A stretch of DNA of 64,000 nucleotides from Ramlibacter cellulosilyticus (GTDB taxonomy: Bacteria > Pseudomonadota > Gammaproteobacteria > Burkholderiales > Burkholderiaceae_C). A program made the position numbers and the translations under genes. Every line of letters begins with the position of its first letter. Position 1 is the first letter of the stretch. Location: positions 620,001 through 684,000 of the forward strand of contig NZ_JACORT010000001.1 of assembly GCF_014297465.1 (NCBI RefSeq). The letters run 5' to 3'. Under the pieces are notes generated by a model. That model searched no databases and was not told the DNA's origin. It saw only the letters and a program-made list of their open reading frames with translations. Positions 29,653-41,673 of this stretch are shown one piece after another.

Positions 29653-30508
29653 GCATGACGCAGACGCAGCAGCAGGTCACCCCCGAGCTGCGCAAGTGGA
29701 TCGTGGAACAGGCCCAGGCCGGCCACGGCGCCGAATCGGTGCTCAAGGCCATGCTGGCTTCCGGCTGGAACGAGGACGTGGCGGTCGAGGCCATGGAAAG
29801 CACCTTGCGCGGCCACCTGGAGCAGCAGGCGGTGGGCCAGGGGCTGCCCGCATCGGTGCCGGTGCCCGAGCCGAAGCTGGAGGAGTCGCCCTTGTACCTG
29901 GACGCCGGCGACCGCCGCGTGGCCGTGCTGCAGGCGATGGCCCATCCGCGCGTCGTGGTGTTCGGCGACCTGCTGTCCGCGGAGGAATGCGACCAGCTGA
30001 TCGAGCTCGCCAAGCCGCGGCTGGCGCGCTCGCTGACGGTCGCCACCAAGACGGGCGGCGAGGAGGTCAACGCCGACCGGACCAGCAACGGCATGTTCTT
30101 CCAGCGCGGCGAGAACGAGCTGGTGCGCCGCATCGAGCAGCGCATCGCCCGGCTCGTGAACTGGCCCGAGGAGAACGGCGAGGGCCTGCAGATCCTGCAC
30201 TATGTCCCGGGCGCGGAATACAAGCCGCACTACGACTACTTCGATCCCAACGAGCCGGGCACGCCCACCATCCTGCGCCGCGGCGGCCAGCGCGTGGGCA
30301 CCATCGTCATGTACCTCGCCGAGCCGGAGAAGGGCGGCGGCACGGTGTTCCCCGACGTGCACCTGGAAGTCGCGCCCAAGCGCGGCAACGCCGTGTTCTT
30401 CAGCTACGAGCGCGCGCATCCGTCCACGCGCACGCTGCATGGCGGCGCGCCGGTGCTGGCCGGCGAGAAGTGGATCGCCACCAAGTGGCTGCGCGAGCGC
30501 CGCTTCGA

Positions 30509-30512
<4 letters not shown>
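29649..30512 (+). CDS. 2-oxoglutarate/Fe(II) prolyl 4-hydroxylase-like dioxygenase
   Basis: The 287-residue protein has a C-terminal P4H domain (about residues 100-285). The iron ligands are His and Asp in YKPHYDYFDP and a distal His in TRTLHGG. Lys in EKWIATKW is placed to bind 2-oxoglutarate. The N-terminal 80 residues are helical and resemble a small UBA-like bundle. Known substrates of bacterial members include elongation factor Tu and collagen-like chains; the substrate here is unknown. It is coupled by ATGA to yaaA and to the hydrolase. Confidence 0.88.
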
Positions 30513-31398
<886 letters not shown>

Positions 31399-31402
<4 letters not shown>

Positions 31403-32244
31403 ATTCCCCCGAGCAGTCGCAGCTGGGCAAGCCCGTCGCGTACCCCGACCAGTACGACGCGGCCCTGCTGTACCCCATCGCGCGCGCGCCCAAGCGCGAG
31501 GAAATCGGCATCGCCGGCGCGCCGCCCTTCTTCGGCGCGGACCTGTGGACCGCCTACGAAGTCAGCTGGCTGAACCCGCGCGGCAAGCCGCAGGTGGCGC
31601 TGGCGCACATCACCATCCCTTGCGAGACGCCCAACATCGTCGAGAGCAAGTCGCTGAAGCTCTACCTGGGCAGCTTCAACGGCACGGCGTTCGCCAGCGC
31701 GGACGAAGTGCGGGAACGGCTGCGCAAGGACATCGGCGAGGCGGTGTGGCGCGGGGCGCCTGCGCCTGCGTCCATCGGCGTGCGGCTGGTCCTTCCGGAC
31801 ATGTTCGATGCGCAGCAGGTGCAGGAGCTCGACGGCCTGAGCCTCGACCGCCTCGACATCGAGTGCACGCACTACACGCCCGCACCCGAGCTGCTCACCT
31901 CCGCGGTGGACGAGCAGCCGGTGGAAGAAGTGCTGACCAGCAACCTGCTGAAGAGCAATTGCCTGGTGACGGGGCAGCCCGACTGGGGAAGCATCCAGAT
32001 CCGCTACACCGGGCCGCAGATCGACCAGGGCGGGCTGCTGCGCTACCTCGTGAGCTTCCGCAACCACGACGAATTCCACGAGCAGTGCGTGGAGCGCATC
32101 TTCATGGACGTGTGGCGCCGCTGCAAGCCGTCGCGCCTGGCGGTGTACGCCCGCTACACGCGCCGCGGCGGGCTGGACATCAACCCGCTGCGCACCAGCC
32201 ACCCGATGGCGCTGCCGGCCAACGTGCGGAACGCGCGGCAGTAA
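31399..32244 (+). CDS. queF: NADPH-dependent 7-cyano-7-deazaguanine reductase, long type
   Basis: The 281-residue enzyme reduces preQ0 to preQ1 for queuosine in tRNA. It is the long (type II) form built of two tunnelling-fold halves. The catalytic Cys is in [19 protein letters not shown], and the QueF motif is [15 protein letters not shown]. Other queuosine genes are not in the window. It starts by an ATGA overlap with the hydrolase. Confidence 0.96.
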
Positions 32245-32247
32245 GCC

Positions 32248-32514
32248 TCAGTTCACGGCCAGCAGCCAGTCGCAGCGCAGGCGCTTCTCGCGGTGCGCCC
32301 GCTTGCGCCACAGCACATAGAGCTTGGGCGCGGACATGGCCAGGGCGAGGACGGGCGCGATCCACAGCGCACCGAACACGAAAGCGGGAATCCAGCCCAC
32401 CCAGCCCGCCAGCCACACCGTGAGCATCGCGTCCCAGGCGTTGCATTCGATCGGGTGTTCGCGCTGGTGGGCGACGTGCCAGCGTTTGATGCGTTGCAGG
32501 GCGTCGAGGTCCAT
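32248..32514 (-). CDS. Small membrane protein of unknown function
   Basis: The 88-residue protein from ATG at 32514 has two hydrophobic segments around residues 28-50 and 52-68, a basic tail WRKRAHREKRLRC, and an N-terminal soluble helix with HQREHPIECNAWD. It resembles uncharacterised membrane proteins of Comamonadaceae. A TTG three codons upstream is possible. It ends 3 nt from the convergent queF stop. No function can be proposed. Confidence 0.6.
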   Translation of the reverse strand: MDLDALQRIKRWHVAHQREHPIECNAWDAMLTVWLAGWVGWIPAFVFGALWIAPVLALAMSAPKLYVLWRKRAHREKRLRCDWLLAVN

Positions 32515-32574
32515 GCGGTTCAATGTAAGTTCCGCGTAAGGACCTGTCCATGGGACGTTGGGCGTACTCGCGTG

Positions 32575-33810
32575 TCAGCCGGTGCCGCTTGCGGAGCCGA
32601 GGCCGTGAAACAAGTCCGGCGTGGGCTCCGCCGCGGCGGGCGCGGCTTCAGGCTGCGCGGGAATGGCGTCCGCCCTGGCCAGCTTGCCGACGCGAACGCC
32701 GAGCAGGCGCAGGCGCGGGCCCAGGTCCACCCGTTTCAGGCACTGGCCCGCGGCACGGCGGATGGTGGCCGCTTCGTCCGTGTACTCCTCCAGCGTGACG
32801 TCGCGTGTTGCCGTGCGGAAATCCTCGTAACGAAGCTTGATGCCGATGGTGCGGCCCACGTAGCCCTTGCGCCGCAGGTCGCCCGCGACGCGCGTGCACA
32901 GGTCGGTGAAGATCGCGCCCAGCTCCGCGCGGTCGCGCACGGCGTGCAGATCGCGCTCGAAGGTGGTCTCGCGGCTCATGGACACCGGTTCGCTTTCGGT
33001 CACCACCGGCCGGTCGTCGCGGCCCCAGGCGGCGTCGTGCATCCAGCGGCCGTAGGACTGCCCGAAGTTGTCGACCAGCCACTCGGGCGTCTGGGCGGCG
33101 ATGTCGCCGATGGTGTGCAGGTGCAGGCGGTGCAGCTTGGCCTCGGACTTCGGGCCGATGCCGTTGATCTTGCGCACCGGCAGCGGCCAGATGCGCGTCT
33201 GCACGTCCTGCTCGTGGACGACCGAGATGCCGTTCGGTTTCTCGAACTCGCTCGCCATCTTGGCGATCAGCTTGTTCGGCGCGACGCCGATCGAGCAGGT
33301 GAGGCCGGTCGCCTCGAAGATGGATTTCTGGATCAGGCGCGCGAGCACGCGCCCGCCTTCGCGCTGTCCGCCGGGGACGTCCGTGAAGTCGATGTAGACC
33401 TCGTCGATGCCGCGGTCCTCCACCAGCGGCGCGATCTCCCGGATCACGGACTTGAAGGTGCGCGAGAAGCGGCGCACCTCGTCGAAGTCCACCGGCAGCA
33501 CGATGGCCTGCGGACAGAGCTTGGCCGCCTTCATCATCCCCATCGCGGAGCCGACACCGAACTGGCGCGCGGGGTAGGTCGCGGTGGTGATCACGCCGCG
33601 GCCGACGTAGTCCTTCAGCAGCGGAAAGGCGTCCGGGGGGATCTGCGCGAGCGGCCGGTCGGCGTAGCGCTCGCGGATCATGTCGTCGACGCGCCGGCGC
33701 CCGCCGCCGATCACGACCGGCAGGCCCTTGAGCTGCGGATAGCGCAGCAGCTCCACGGACGCGAAGAAGGCGTCCATGTCGAGGTGGGCGATGCGGCGCA
33801 GGCGGGTCAC
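32575..33810 (-). CDS. dinB: DNA polymerase IV (Y family)
   Basis: The 411-residue translesion polymerase has IAHLDMDAFFASVE at the N-terminus with the first catalytic Asp, and GIDEVYIDFTD with the catalytic Asp-Glu pair. The thumb helix-hairpin-helix region is RKINGIGPKSEAKL. The start is GTG at 33810, directly before RLRRIAHLDMD. Upstream in-frame codons code for Arg/Pro-rich sequence and are rejected. The C-terminus lacks a clear canonical clamp-binding peptide, though PDLFHGL near the end could serve. Confidence 0.93.
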   Translation of the reverse strand: MTRLRRIAHLDMDAFFASVELLRYPQLKGLPVVIGGGRRRVDDMIRERYADRPLAQIPPDAFPLLKDYVGRGVITTATYPARQFGVGSAMGMMKAAKLCPQAIVLPVDFDEVRRFSRTFKSVIREIAPLVEDRGIDEVYIDFTDVPGGQREGGRVLARLIQKSIFEATGLTCSIGVAPNKLIAKMASEFEKPNGISVVHEQDVQTRIWPLPVRKINGIGPKSEAKLHRLHLHTIGDIAAQTPEWLVDNFGQSYGRWMHDAAWGRDDRPVVTESEPVSMSRETTFERDLHAVRDRAELGAIFTDLCTRVAGDLRRKGYVGRTIGIKLRYEDFRTATRDVTLEEYTDEAATIRRAAGQCLKRVDLGPRLRLLGVRVGKLARADAIPAQPEAAPAAAEPTPDLFHGLGSASGTG

Positions 33811-33890
33811 TGCGCGATTGTGCAGTGGCGCGGCCGGTGCGGTTGACTTGCGACAAGGCGGCCCGCCGCTGCGCGGGGGATGATCGCCGC

Positions 33891-34871
33891 ATGGATCGTT
33901 GGGAAGAAGAAGACGGCGCCGCGGGCGCCGGGACGGTGGTCGCGCGCGTCGTCTACGCAAGCCGCGCCGAGGCGCGCGGCGGCATCTACGCGCAGATGGA
34001 AAGCATCCGCGCGAGCGCGCTGAGACACAACGAGCCGGCGGGCGTCGCGACGGCGCTGCTGTACCAGGCCGGCTGGTTCGTGCAATGGAAGGAAGGCCCC
34101 GCGGACGCCGTGCTGCGCATCATGGACCGCGTGGCCACGGACCCGCGGCACCGCGACCTGCGCACGGTGCACCGCAGCCGCGGGCCACGGCTGCTGTGCG
34201 GGCCGTGGTCCATGGCGATCGTGCAGAGCGGGGAGACGCCGTTCGACATGGAGCGGCGCGTGCTGGCGCTGAAACGCGAAGTGGACGCCGGCGAAGTCTT
34301 CACGCCGCCGGCGATCTGGCGGCGCCTTTCGACGCCGCTGCGCCATCCCGGCTCGCTGCTGCAGCAGGAGGCGGACGCCTTCCAGCGCGTGCTCGTGTGC
34401 TCGGCGCAGGGCAGCGATGCGTTCGCCCTCGTGGAGTGGCTCGCGCGCCGCCACGGTGCGGACGTCGTGCGGCGACGCTTCGCCGGCGGCCACGGGCAGG
34501 ACGTCGGCACCGACTACATCGACCTGCTGCAGGACGGCCGGCTGCTGCGCGTGATCGCCATGGCGCGGCACGGGCTGCACCTGCCGCTCACGCGGGCCTT
34601 CCTGCCGGACTACTCGCACGTGGTGCTGCTGCTGGCGGAGGACGCCGACGCGAACGCGCAGCTGATGGTGCGCGTGCTCTCGGCGCTGCGCCCGCTGGAG
34701 GATCCGCCGGCGCTGCTCGGGATCGCTCGCACGGCGCAAAGGCATGCCGAACCCGCGGCGCTGGCGCAGCGCTTCGGCCTGGACTACGCGTCGGCCGAGG
34801 CGGACGTCACGCATCCGGCCGGCTGCTGGCAGGAGCTGCAGCCCCTGCTCGCAGGCGAACGCGTTCAGTAG
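33891..34871 (+). CDS. BLUF blue-light photoreceptor with degenerate GTPase-like C-terminal domain
   Basis: The 326-residue protein has a BLUF domain at residues 15-115, aligning with AppA. All photochemical residues are present: Tyr22 (RVVYAS), Asn47 (RHNEPAG), Gln65 (FVQWKEGP), Trp106 and Met108 (GPWSM). BLUF domains bind FAD and sense blue light. The usual ITG after Asn is VAT here. Residues 160-320 look like a Ras-type fold without a P-loop: VLVCSAQGSDAFALVEWL, TDYIDLLQDGRLLRVIAMA, then HVVLLLAEDAD. That part is inference. The ATG at 33891 has GGGGGA upstream. It ends in a 7-bp overlap with lldD. Confidence 0.82.
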   Translation: MDRWEEEDGAAGAGTVVARVVYASRAEARGGIYAQMESIRASALRHNEPAGVATALLYQAGWFVQWKEGPADAVLRIMDRVATDPRHRDLRTVHRSRGPRLLCGPWSMAIVQSGETPFDMERRVLALKREVDAGEVFTPPAIWRRLSTPLRHPGSLLQQEADAFQRVLVCSAQGSDAFALVEWLARRHGADVVRRRFAGGHGQDVGTDYIDLLQDGRLLRVIAMARHGLHLPLTRAFLPDYSHVVLLLAEDADANAQLMVRVLSALRPLEDPPALLGIARTAQRHAEPAALAQRFGLDYASAEADVTHPAGCWQELQPLLAGERVQ

Positions 34872-36013
34872 CTCCCGGGCAGCAGGATGCTGCGGTCCAC
34901 GTCGCGGATGTCCGTGCGGCCGCAGAAGGCCATGGAGAGGTCCAGCTCGTTGCGGATGATCTCCAGCGCCCGCTCCACGCCTTCCTGCCCCATGGCGCCC
35001 AGGCCATAGAGCATCGCGCGGCCGATGTAGACGCCGCGCGCGCCCAGGGCCACCGCCTTGAGCACGTGCTGGCCGGAGCGCACGCCGCCGTCCATGTGCA
35101 CCTCGATGCGGTCGCCCACCGCCTCGACGATGTCGGGCAGGGCCGAGATGGAGGAGGGCGCGCCATCGAGCTGGCGGCCGCCATGGTTGGACACGATCAC
35201 GGCGTCGGCGCCGGATTCCGCGGCGAGCCGCGCGTCCTCGACGTCCTGCACGCCCTTGAGGATCAGCTTGCCGCCCCAGCGGCTCTTGATCCACGCGACG
35301 TCGTTCCAGGACAGGCGCGGGTCGAACTGCTTGGCCGTCCACTCCGACAGCGAGCCCATGTTCTCGACGCCCTTCACGTGGCCGACGATGTTGCCGAACT
35401 GGCGGCGCCTGGTGCCCAGCATGCCGAGGCACCAGCGGGGCTTGGTCGCGAGGTTCACGAGGTTGGCGAACGTCGGCTTCGGGGGCGCCGAGAGGCCGTT
35501 CTTCAGGTCCTTGTGCCGCTGGCCGAGGATCTGCAGGTCGAGCGTCAGCACCAGCGCGGAGCAGTTGGCGGCCTTCGCGCGGTCGATCAGGCTCTCGATG
35601 AAGCCGCGGTCGCGCATCACGTACAGCTGGAACCAGAAGGGATGCCGGCCCGTGCCTTCGGCGACGTCCTCGATCGAGCAGATGCTCATGGTGGACAGGG
35701 TGAACGGGATGCCCATGGCCTTGGCCGCGCGCGCGGCGAGGATCTCGCCGTCCGCATGCTGCATGCCGGTCAGGCCGGTGGGCGCGATCGCGACGGGCAT
35801 CGCCACGTCCTGGCCGACCATCGTCGTGCGCAGGCTGCGGCCTTCCATGTTCACCGCCACGCGCTGGCGCAGCAGGATGCGCTCGAAGTCGGCTTCGTTG
35901 GCGCGGTACGTGCTCTCGGTCCAGGACCCCGAGTCGGCGTAGTCGTAGAACATCCGGGGCACGCGCTTCTTCGCGAGCACGCGCAGGTCCTCGATGTTGG
36001 TGATGACGGGCAA
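34865..36013 (-). CDS. lldD: FMN-dependent L-lactate dehydrogenase-type enzyme
   Basis: The 382-residue alpha-hydroxy-acid oxidising enzyme has FMN-binding PTGLTGMQHADGE, the catalytic His in VSNHGGRQLDGAPSS, and DGGVRSGQHVLKA for phosphate binding. Such enzymes oxidise L-lactate or a related 2-hydroxy acid to the 2-oxoacid and pass electrons to quinones at the inner membrane. The start is TTG at 36013 (then PVITNIEDLRVLAKKR), chosen because AAGGAGG lies 7 nt upstream and homologues begin there. The substrate could also be mandelate or glycolate. Confidence 0.88.
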   Translation of the reverse strand: MPVITNIEDLRVLAKKRVPRMFYDYADSGSWTESTYRANEADFERILLRQRVAVNMEGRSLRTTMVGQDVAMPVAIAPTGLTGMQHADGEILAARAAKAMGIPFTLSTMSICSIEDVAEGTGRHPFWFQLYVMRDRGFIESLIDRAKAANCSALVLTLDLQILGQRHKDLKNGLSAPPKPTFANLVNLATKPRWCLGMLGTRRRQFGNIVGHVKGVENMGSLSEWTAKQFDPRLSWNDVAWIKSRWGGKLILKGVQDVEDARLAAESGADAVIVSNHGGRQLDGAPSSISALPDIVEAVGDRIEVHMDGGVRSGQHVLKAVALGARGVYIGRAMLYGLGAMGQEGVERALEIIRNELDLSMAFCGRTDIRDVDRSILLPGSY

Positions 36014-36112
36014 GACGGTCTCCTCCTTCTGCGCCGAGGATGGTAACGGCTCCCCGCGGCCGGCGCGCTGAAGTTTTTTCGCCGCGGCCTCGGTGAAGTT
36101 CACGCGAGGCGG

Positions 36113-36126
36113 TTGACCCCGATCAA
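36113..36126 (+). promoter_or_regulatory. FNR-like box and -10 of the diiron protein gene
   Basis: TTGAC-CCCG-ATCAA differs from TTGAT-N4-ATCAA at one base. Its centre, 36119.5, is 41.5 bp before a start near 36161 predicted from TACAGT at 36149-36154. This is the geometry of a class II FNR-activated promoter. Confidence 0.6.
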
Positions 36127-36180
36127 CCGGACGGGCCGGCCCGGCTTCTACAGTTCGGCGTCCCAACACTGGAGCGCTGT

Positions 36181-37005
36181 TTGTCCCCGATCGAGCTTTT
36201 CCGCAACGAGCACCATGCCTGCCTGATGTTCACCGACCTCATGGACGAGGACGGCCAGGCGGTGCAGTCCAACCAGTTCCTGGTCGTCGACCACGGCGTC
36301 GGCGCCATCATCGACCCGGGCGGCAACATCGCGTTCAACGAACTGTTCATGGCGCTCACGCGCTGGTTCCCGGCGCAGAACCTCAGCTACGTGGTGGCCT
36401 CGCATGCGGACCCGGACATCATCGCCTCGCTGGACCGCTGGATGACCTCCACCCGGGCGAAGCTGGTGATCTCGCGCATCTGGGAGCGATTCGCGCCGCA
36501 CTTCACCAAGGCCGGCAAGACCGAGGACCGCGTCATCGGCGTGCCGGACGCAGGCGGCAAGCTGCCCCTGGGCAAGAGCGAGCTGTGGCTGCTGCCCGCG
36601 CACTTCATGCACGCGGAGGGCAACTTCCACTTCTACGACCCCGTGAGCAAGATCCTCTTCACGGGCGACCTGGGCGTGTCGATGATGACGGGCGAGGAGG
36701 CGCGCACGCCGGTGAAGGACCTGCGGCCGCACGTGGCGCGCATGGAAGGCTTCCACCGCCGCTACATGGTGAGCAACAAGATCCTGCGCCTGTGGACGCA
36801 GATGGCCCGCGGCCTCGACGTGAAGATGCTCGTGCCGCAGCACGGCGCTCCCATCGTCGGCAAGCAGGCGATCGCGGAGTTCTACGACTGGATCGAGAAC
36901 CTGCGCTGCGGCGTGGACCTCTTCGACGAACGCAACTACCAGGTGCCGACGGCGCGCATCGATCCGCAGTCGAACCGGGTGACGGCGGCGCTGCGGGTGG
37001 CGTAG
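36181..37005 (+). CDS. Oxygen-binding diiron metallo-beta-lactamase-fold protein (ODP-like)
   Basis: The 274-residue protein has a metallo-beta-lactamase fold with HADPD in place of HxHxDH, LLPAHFMHAEGNFHFYD, FTGDLG and PQHGAP as further ligands. This is the pattern of the FprA/ODP branch that holds a non-haem diiron centre and binds oxygen or nitric oxide. No flavodoxin domain is attached. The start is TTG at 36181, with GGAGCG 5 nt upstream; no earlier in-frame ATG fits. An FNR-like box sits at -41.5, suggesting induction at low oxygen. Confidence 0.85.
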   Translation: MSPIELFRNEHHACLMFTDLMDEDGQAVQSNQFLVVDHGVGAIIDPGGNIAFNELFMALTRWFPAQNLSYVVASHADPDIIASLDRWMTSTRAKLVISRIWERFAPHFTKAGKTEDRVIGVPDAGGKLPLGKSELWLLPAHFMHAEGNFHFYDPVSKILFTGDLGVSMMTGEEARTPVKDLRPHVARMEGFHRRYMVSNKILRLWTQMARGLDVKMLVPQHGAPIVGKQAIAEFYDWIENLRCGVDLFDERNYQVPTARIDPQSNRVTAALRVA

Positions 37006-37053
37006 CAGGGAAGTGGTGCGCGCGGGGCCGTCGGATGGCTTGCCCCGGGGCCC

Positions 37054-37133
37054 GTAGGCTGGGTTGCCCGCAGGGCACCCCAGCTTCCCGCCGTCTGCGC
37101 ACGCTGGGGTGCGCTTCGCGCAACCCAGCCTAC
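37054..37133. repeat. REP-like inverted pair, diiron protein/argH junction
   Basis: The unit at 37054-37084 (starting GTAGGCTGGG) and the inverted unit at 37103-37133 (ending CAGCCTAC) are separated by 18 bp. The stems differ by compensating changes in the central GCCCGCAGGGC, which keeps the hairpin. Confidence 0.85.
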
Positions 37134-37152
37134 GGGCCGACGGAGGGCGGCG

Positions 37153-38547
<1,395 letters not shown>

Positions 38548-38652
38548 AGGAGGTGCACGGATGCGCTGGGGGATGGGCAGGGCGGTCGCTTCACCAATAA
38601 TGCGGGCAGGAAGGGGGCCCGGCGGGGCGCGCGTGAGCGCGCACTGACTCTG

Positions 38653-39690
38653 ATGGACGACTCACAACTATTATCCGCGTTCCAGGAACTGTCCCGTCCC
38701 GAGGCGACGGCGAAGCCGCGCCCGCGGATGGCTTTCGACGTGTGCCAGACGGGCGTCGTGCTGCGCGTCGTCCTGTTCGTGGAGGGCGTGCTGGCGGTGG
38801 CCGCGGTCTTCGGCAGCGGCAGCGTCACGGAATGGCTGCAGCGCTTCGCCGTCACCAGCGGCGCCGCCGTGCCCGTCACGGCCGGCTGGCTGTTGCTCAC
38901 CTGCGCCAGCGAGAGGCTGCTGGCGCGCCTGCCGTCCGCGGGCCAGCAGGCCTTCTGCATGGCGCTCGGCGCGATCGCCGGGCTCACCGCCTGCGCCCTG
39001 CTGTCCGTGGTGGGGATGCTCGGCTCGCCGCCCTGGCTCGGTGGCGGCCTGGCCGGCGCCTTGCTGGCGGGCGTGGTGGTCACGGCGCTCGTCCTGCGGG
39101 ACAAGGGCCGCATGCCGGCGGAGACGGCCGCCCGCCTCGCGGAGCTGCAGGCGCGCATCCGGCCCCATTTCCTGTTCAACAGCCTGAACAGCGCCATTGC
39201 CCTCGTGCGGGAGGAGCCGGCGCGGGCCGAGCACCTGCTGGAGGACCTGAGCGAGCTGTTCCGCCACGTGCTCGTCGCCAAGGCGGACGCGGCGACCCTG
39301 GCGGAGGAGGTGCAGGTGGCGCGCCACTACCTGGACATCGAGCAGGTGCGTTTCGGCGAGCGGCTGCGGGTGCAGTGGTCCATCGACCCCGACGCGGGCA
39401 AGGCCAGGGTGCCGGCCTTGTTCCTGCAGCCCTTGGTGGAGAATGCGGTCAAGCACGGCGTCGAGCCGAGTCCGACCGGAGCGGACGTGAAGGTCACCAC
39501 CCAGAAGAGGGGCAGCGTGGTGGTGATCAAGGTGACGAACACGGTGCCCGCCGGCCAGGGGAAGCCCGGGCACGGCGTGGCGCTCGACAATGTACGCGAC
39601 CGCCTGAGGCTGCTGCACGACGTGCAGGCGCAATTCCAGACGGCGCTGATCGACGGACGCTACCAGGTGCGCATGGAAGTGCCTGCGTAG
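38653..39690 (+). CDS. LytS/AlgZ-type sensor histidine kinase
   Basis: The 345-residue membrane kinase has about four hydrophobic segments between residues 35 and 150, no extracellular sensor domain, then the His_kinase motif with phosphoacceptor His in [20 protein letters not shown]. The ATP-binding N box is [16 protein letters not shown], followed by a G box. This matches AlgZ (FimS), the partner of AlgR-type regulators; the regulator gene follows after 25 nt. The start ATG at 38653 follows a short leader after argH. Confidence 0.88.
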   Translation: MDDSQLLSAFQELSRPEATAKPRPRMAFDVCQTGVVLRVVLFVEGVLAVAAVFGSGSVTEWLQRFAVTSGAAVPVTAGWLLLTCASERLLARLPSAGQQAFCMALGAIAGLTACALLSVVGMLGSPPWLGGGLAGALLAGVVVTALVLRDKGRMPAETAARLAELQARIRPHFLFNSLNSAIALVREEPARAEHLLEDLSELFRHVLVAKADAATLAEEVQVARHYLDIEQVRFGERLRVQWSIDPDAGKARVPALFLQPLVENAVKHGVEPSPTGADVKVTTQKRGSVVVIKVTNTVPAGQGKPGHGVALDNVRDRLRLLHDVQAQFQTALIDGRYQVRMEVPA

Positions 39691-39715
39691 CGAGAGGAAG
39701 ACTTGGAGGGGAACC

Positions 39716-40453
39716 ATGGGCCTGAAGATGCTGTTGGTCGATGACGAGCCGCTGGCGCGCTCGCGCCTGCGCACGCTGCTGGCGGACTGCAAGGCGCCGG
39801 CCGCGGAAGTCGCGGGGGAGGCCGCCAACGCGGCGCAGGCGATGGAGCACCTGCGCCGCCAGGCGTTCGACGGCGTGTTGCTGGACATCCACATGCCCGG
39901 TGCCGACGGCCTCGCGCTCGCGCAGGTGCTGCGCACGCTGCCGGAGCCACCCGCGGTGGTCTTCGTGACGGCCTATGCGGAGCACGCGGTCACCGCCTTC
40001 GAGCTGGAGGCCGTGGACTACCTGACCAAGCCCGTGCGGCTGGAGCGCCTGGAGCAGGCCCTCGCCCGGGTGGAGAAGGCCCGCCAGGCCCGCTCCGGCG
40101 GCGCCGAGGCGGAGCAGGAGGTGCTGGTGATCCAGGACCGGGGCCGCACCGAGCGGGTGCCGGTCAACGAGGTCCTGTACTTCAAGGCCGAACTGAAGTA
40201 CATCACGGTCCGCACCGCGGCCAGAAGCTATATCCTCGACGGTTCCCTCAGCGACCTCGAGGAGCGCCACGGCGGGCAGTTCCTGCGCGTGCACCGCAAC
40301 GCGCTGGTGTCCCGCCGCGCGGTCCGCGCCCTCGAGAAGCACTTCGATGCGGAGGAGGGCGAAGGCTGGGCGGTACGCCTGAACGGGGTCGAAGAATCCC
40401 TGTCCGTGTCGCGCCGGCAGCTGAGCGCGGTGCGGGAGGCGCTCGCAAGCTGA
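39716..40453 (+). CDS. LytTR response regulator, AlgR-like
   Basis: The 245-residue protein has a receiver domain with acidic pocket Asp9/Asp10 and phosphoacceptor Asp57 in LLDIHMPG, then a LytTR DNA-binding domain (about residues 135-245) with YFKAELKYITVRT and FLRVHRNALVSRRAV. It is the AlgR-type output partner of the kinase upstream. In Pseudomonas AlgR controls pilus and alginate genes, and here a pilus cluster lies in the same window, but the target genes are not known. Confidence 0.92.
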   Translation: MGLKMLLVDDEPLARSRLRTLLADCKAPAAEVAGEAANAAQAMEHLRRQAFDGVLLDIHMPGADGLALAQVLRTLPEPPAVVFVTAYAEHAVTAFELEAVDYLTKPVRLERLEQALARVEKARQARSGGAEAEQEVLVIQDRGRTERVPVNEVLYFKAELKYITVRTAARSYILDGSLSDLEERHGGQFLRVHRNALVSRRAVRALEKHFDAEEGEGWAVRLNGVEESLSVSRRQLSAVREALAS

Positions 40454-40482
40454 GTGGTGCGAGGAAACGGGGACTCGCCGGA

Positions 40483-41673
40483 GTGACAAGTCCAAAAGTG
40501 AGTTCCGAACCTTCCGATCCGTCCGACATCGACGACCTTCCGCGCACGCCGGTCGACCCGAAAGACCCGCCGCACGTGCTGCTGCACATGCCGGAGAACG
40601 CGCGCAACGTCGCGCTCACGGTGCTCGTGGTCATCGCCATCCTCGCCGTGCTGCGGTGGGCGAGCGGCTTCTTCATCCCGCTGATGCTGGGGCTGGTCTT
40701 CAGCTATGCGCTGTCCCCCGTCGTCGACTGGCTGCAGGCCCGCAAGGTCCCGCGGGCGCTCAGCGCCGCGGTGCTGATCCTCGGCATCCTCGGCGGCACG
40801 GGCGGCTCCGTCTACGCCCTGGCCGACGACGCCAACGAGCTGATCGCCTCGCTGCCCGATGCCGCGCGCAAGGTGCGCGACGTGCTGCGCAAGCCGAAGA
40901 AGGAAGCCTCCACGCTGGAGACCGTGCAGCAGGCCGCCACCGAGCTGCAGAAGGCCACCGAAGGCGCGCCCGCCGGCGGCACGCCCCGGGGCGTCCAGCG
41001 GGTGATCGTGGAGAAGCCGCGCTTCGACCTGCGCGACCACCTCTGGACCGGCACCATCGGCCTGGCGAACGTCGTCGGCCAGACGGTGATCATCACCTTC
41101 CTCACCTACTTCCTGCTGCTCTCGGGGGACACCTTCCGCCGCAAGCTGGTGAAGATCGCCGGCCCGGGCCTCGCCGAGAAGAAGCTCACCGTGCAGGCGC
41201 TGGACGAGATCAATGCGCAGATGCAGCGCTACCTGCTGGTGCAGCTGGTGGCGAGCGTGGCGGTGGGCGTGTGCACGGGCATCGCCTTCGCGCTCCTGGG
41301 CCTGAACCACGCGGCGGTGTGGGGCGTGGCCGCGGGCGTGCTGAACCTCGTGCCCTACGTCGGCTCCGTGGTGGTCACGGGTGGTGCTGCGCTCGTCGCC
41401 TTCCTGCAGTTCAACGGCAGCGTCAACATGGCGCTGGCCGTGGCCGGCGTTTCGCTCCTGATCAACACCATCGAAGGCAACCTGCTGGTGCCGCTGGCCA
41501 CCAGCCGCGCGAGCAGCATGAACCCCGTCGCCGTCTTCATCGGCGTGCTCGCCTGGGGGTGGCTCTGGGGCGTGTGGGGCCTGCTGCTCGGGATCCCCAT
41601 CCTCATGGCGGTGAAGGCGGTCTGCGACCGCGTGGACCACCTCAAGCCGATCGGGGAGCTCCTGGGCAACTAG
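40483..41673 (+). CDS. AI-2E (PerM-type) family membrane protein
   Basis: The 396-residue protein starts with GTG at 40483; a hydrophilic N-terminus of about 45 residues is followed by about eight membrane segments. [28 protein letters not shown] and [17 protein letters not shown] are family motifs. Members have been linked to autoinducer-2 or sodium/lithium export, so the function is not settled. It follows the response regulator by 29 nt and overlaps the convergent nuoB-like stop by 4 nt. Confidence 0.85.
   Translation: MTSPKVSSEPSDPSDIDDLPRTPVDPKDPPHVLLHMPENARNVALTVLVVIAILAVLRWASGFFIPLMLGLVFSYALSPVVDWLQARKVPRALSAAVLILGILGGTGGSVYALADDANELIASLPDAARKVRDVLRKPKKEASTLETVQQAATELQKATEGAPAGGTPRGVQRVIVEKPRFDLRDHLWTGTIGLANVVGQTVIITFLTYFLLLSGDTFRRKLVKIAGPGLAEKKLTVQALDEINAQMQRYLLVQLVASVAVGVCTGIAFALLGLNHAAVWGVAAGVLNLVPYVGSVVVTGGAALVAFLQFNGSVNMALAVAGVSLLINTIEGNLLVPLATSRASSMNPVAVFIGVLAWGWLWGVWGLLLGIPILMAVKAVCDRVDHLKPIGELLGN

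Noticed and set aside
36181-37005. Glyoxalase II or ordinary beta-lactamase-fold hydrolase
   Set aside because: The HxHxDH motif is replaced by HADPD and the other ligands match the diiron ODP/FprA branch.
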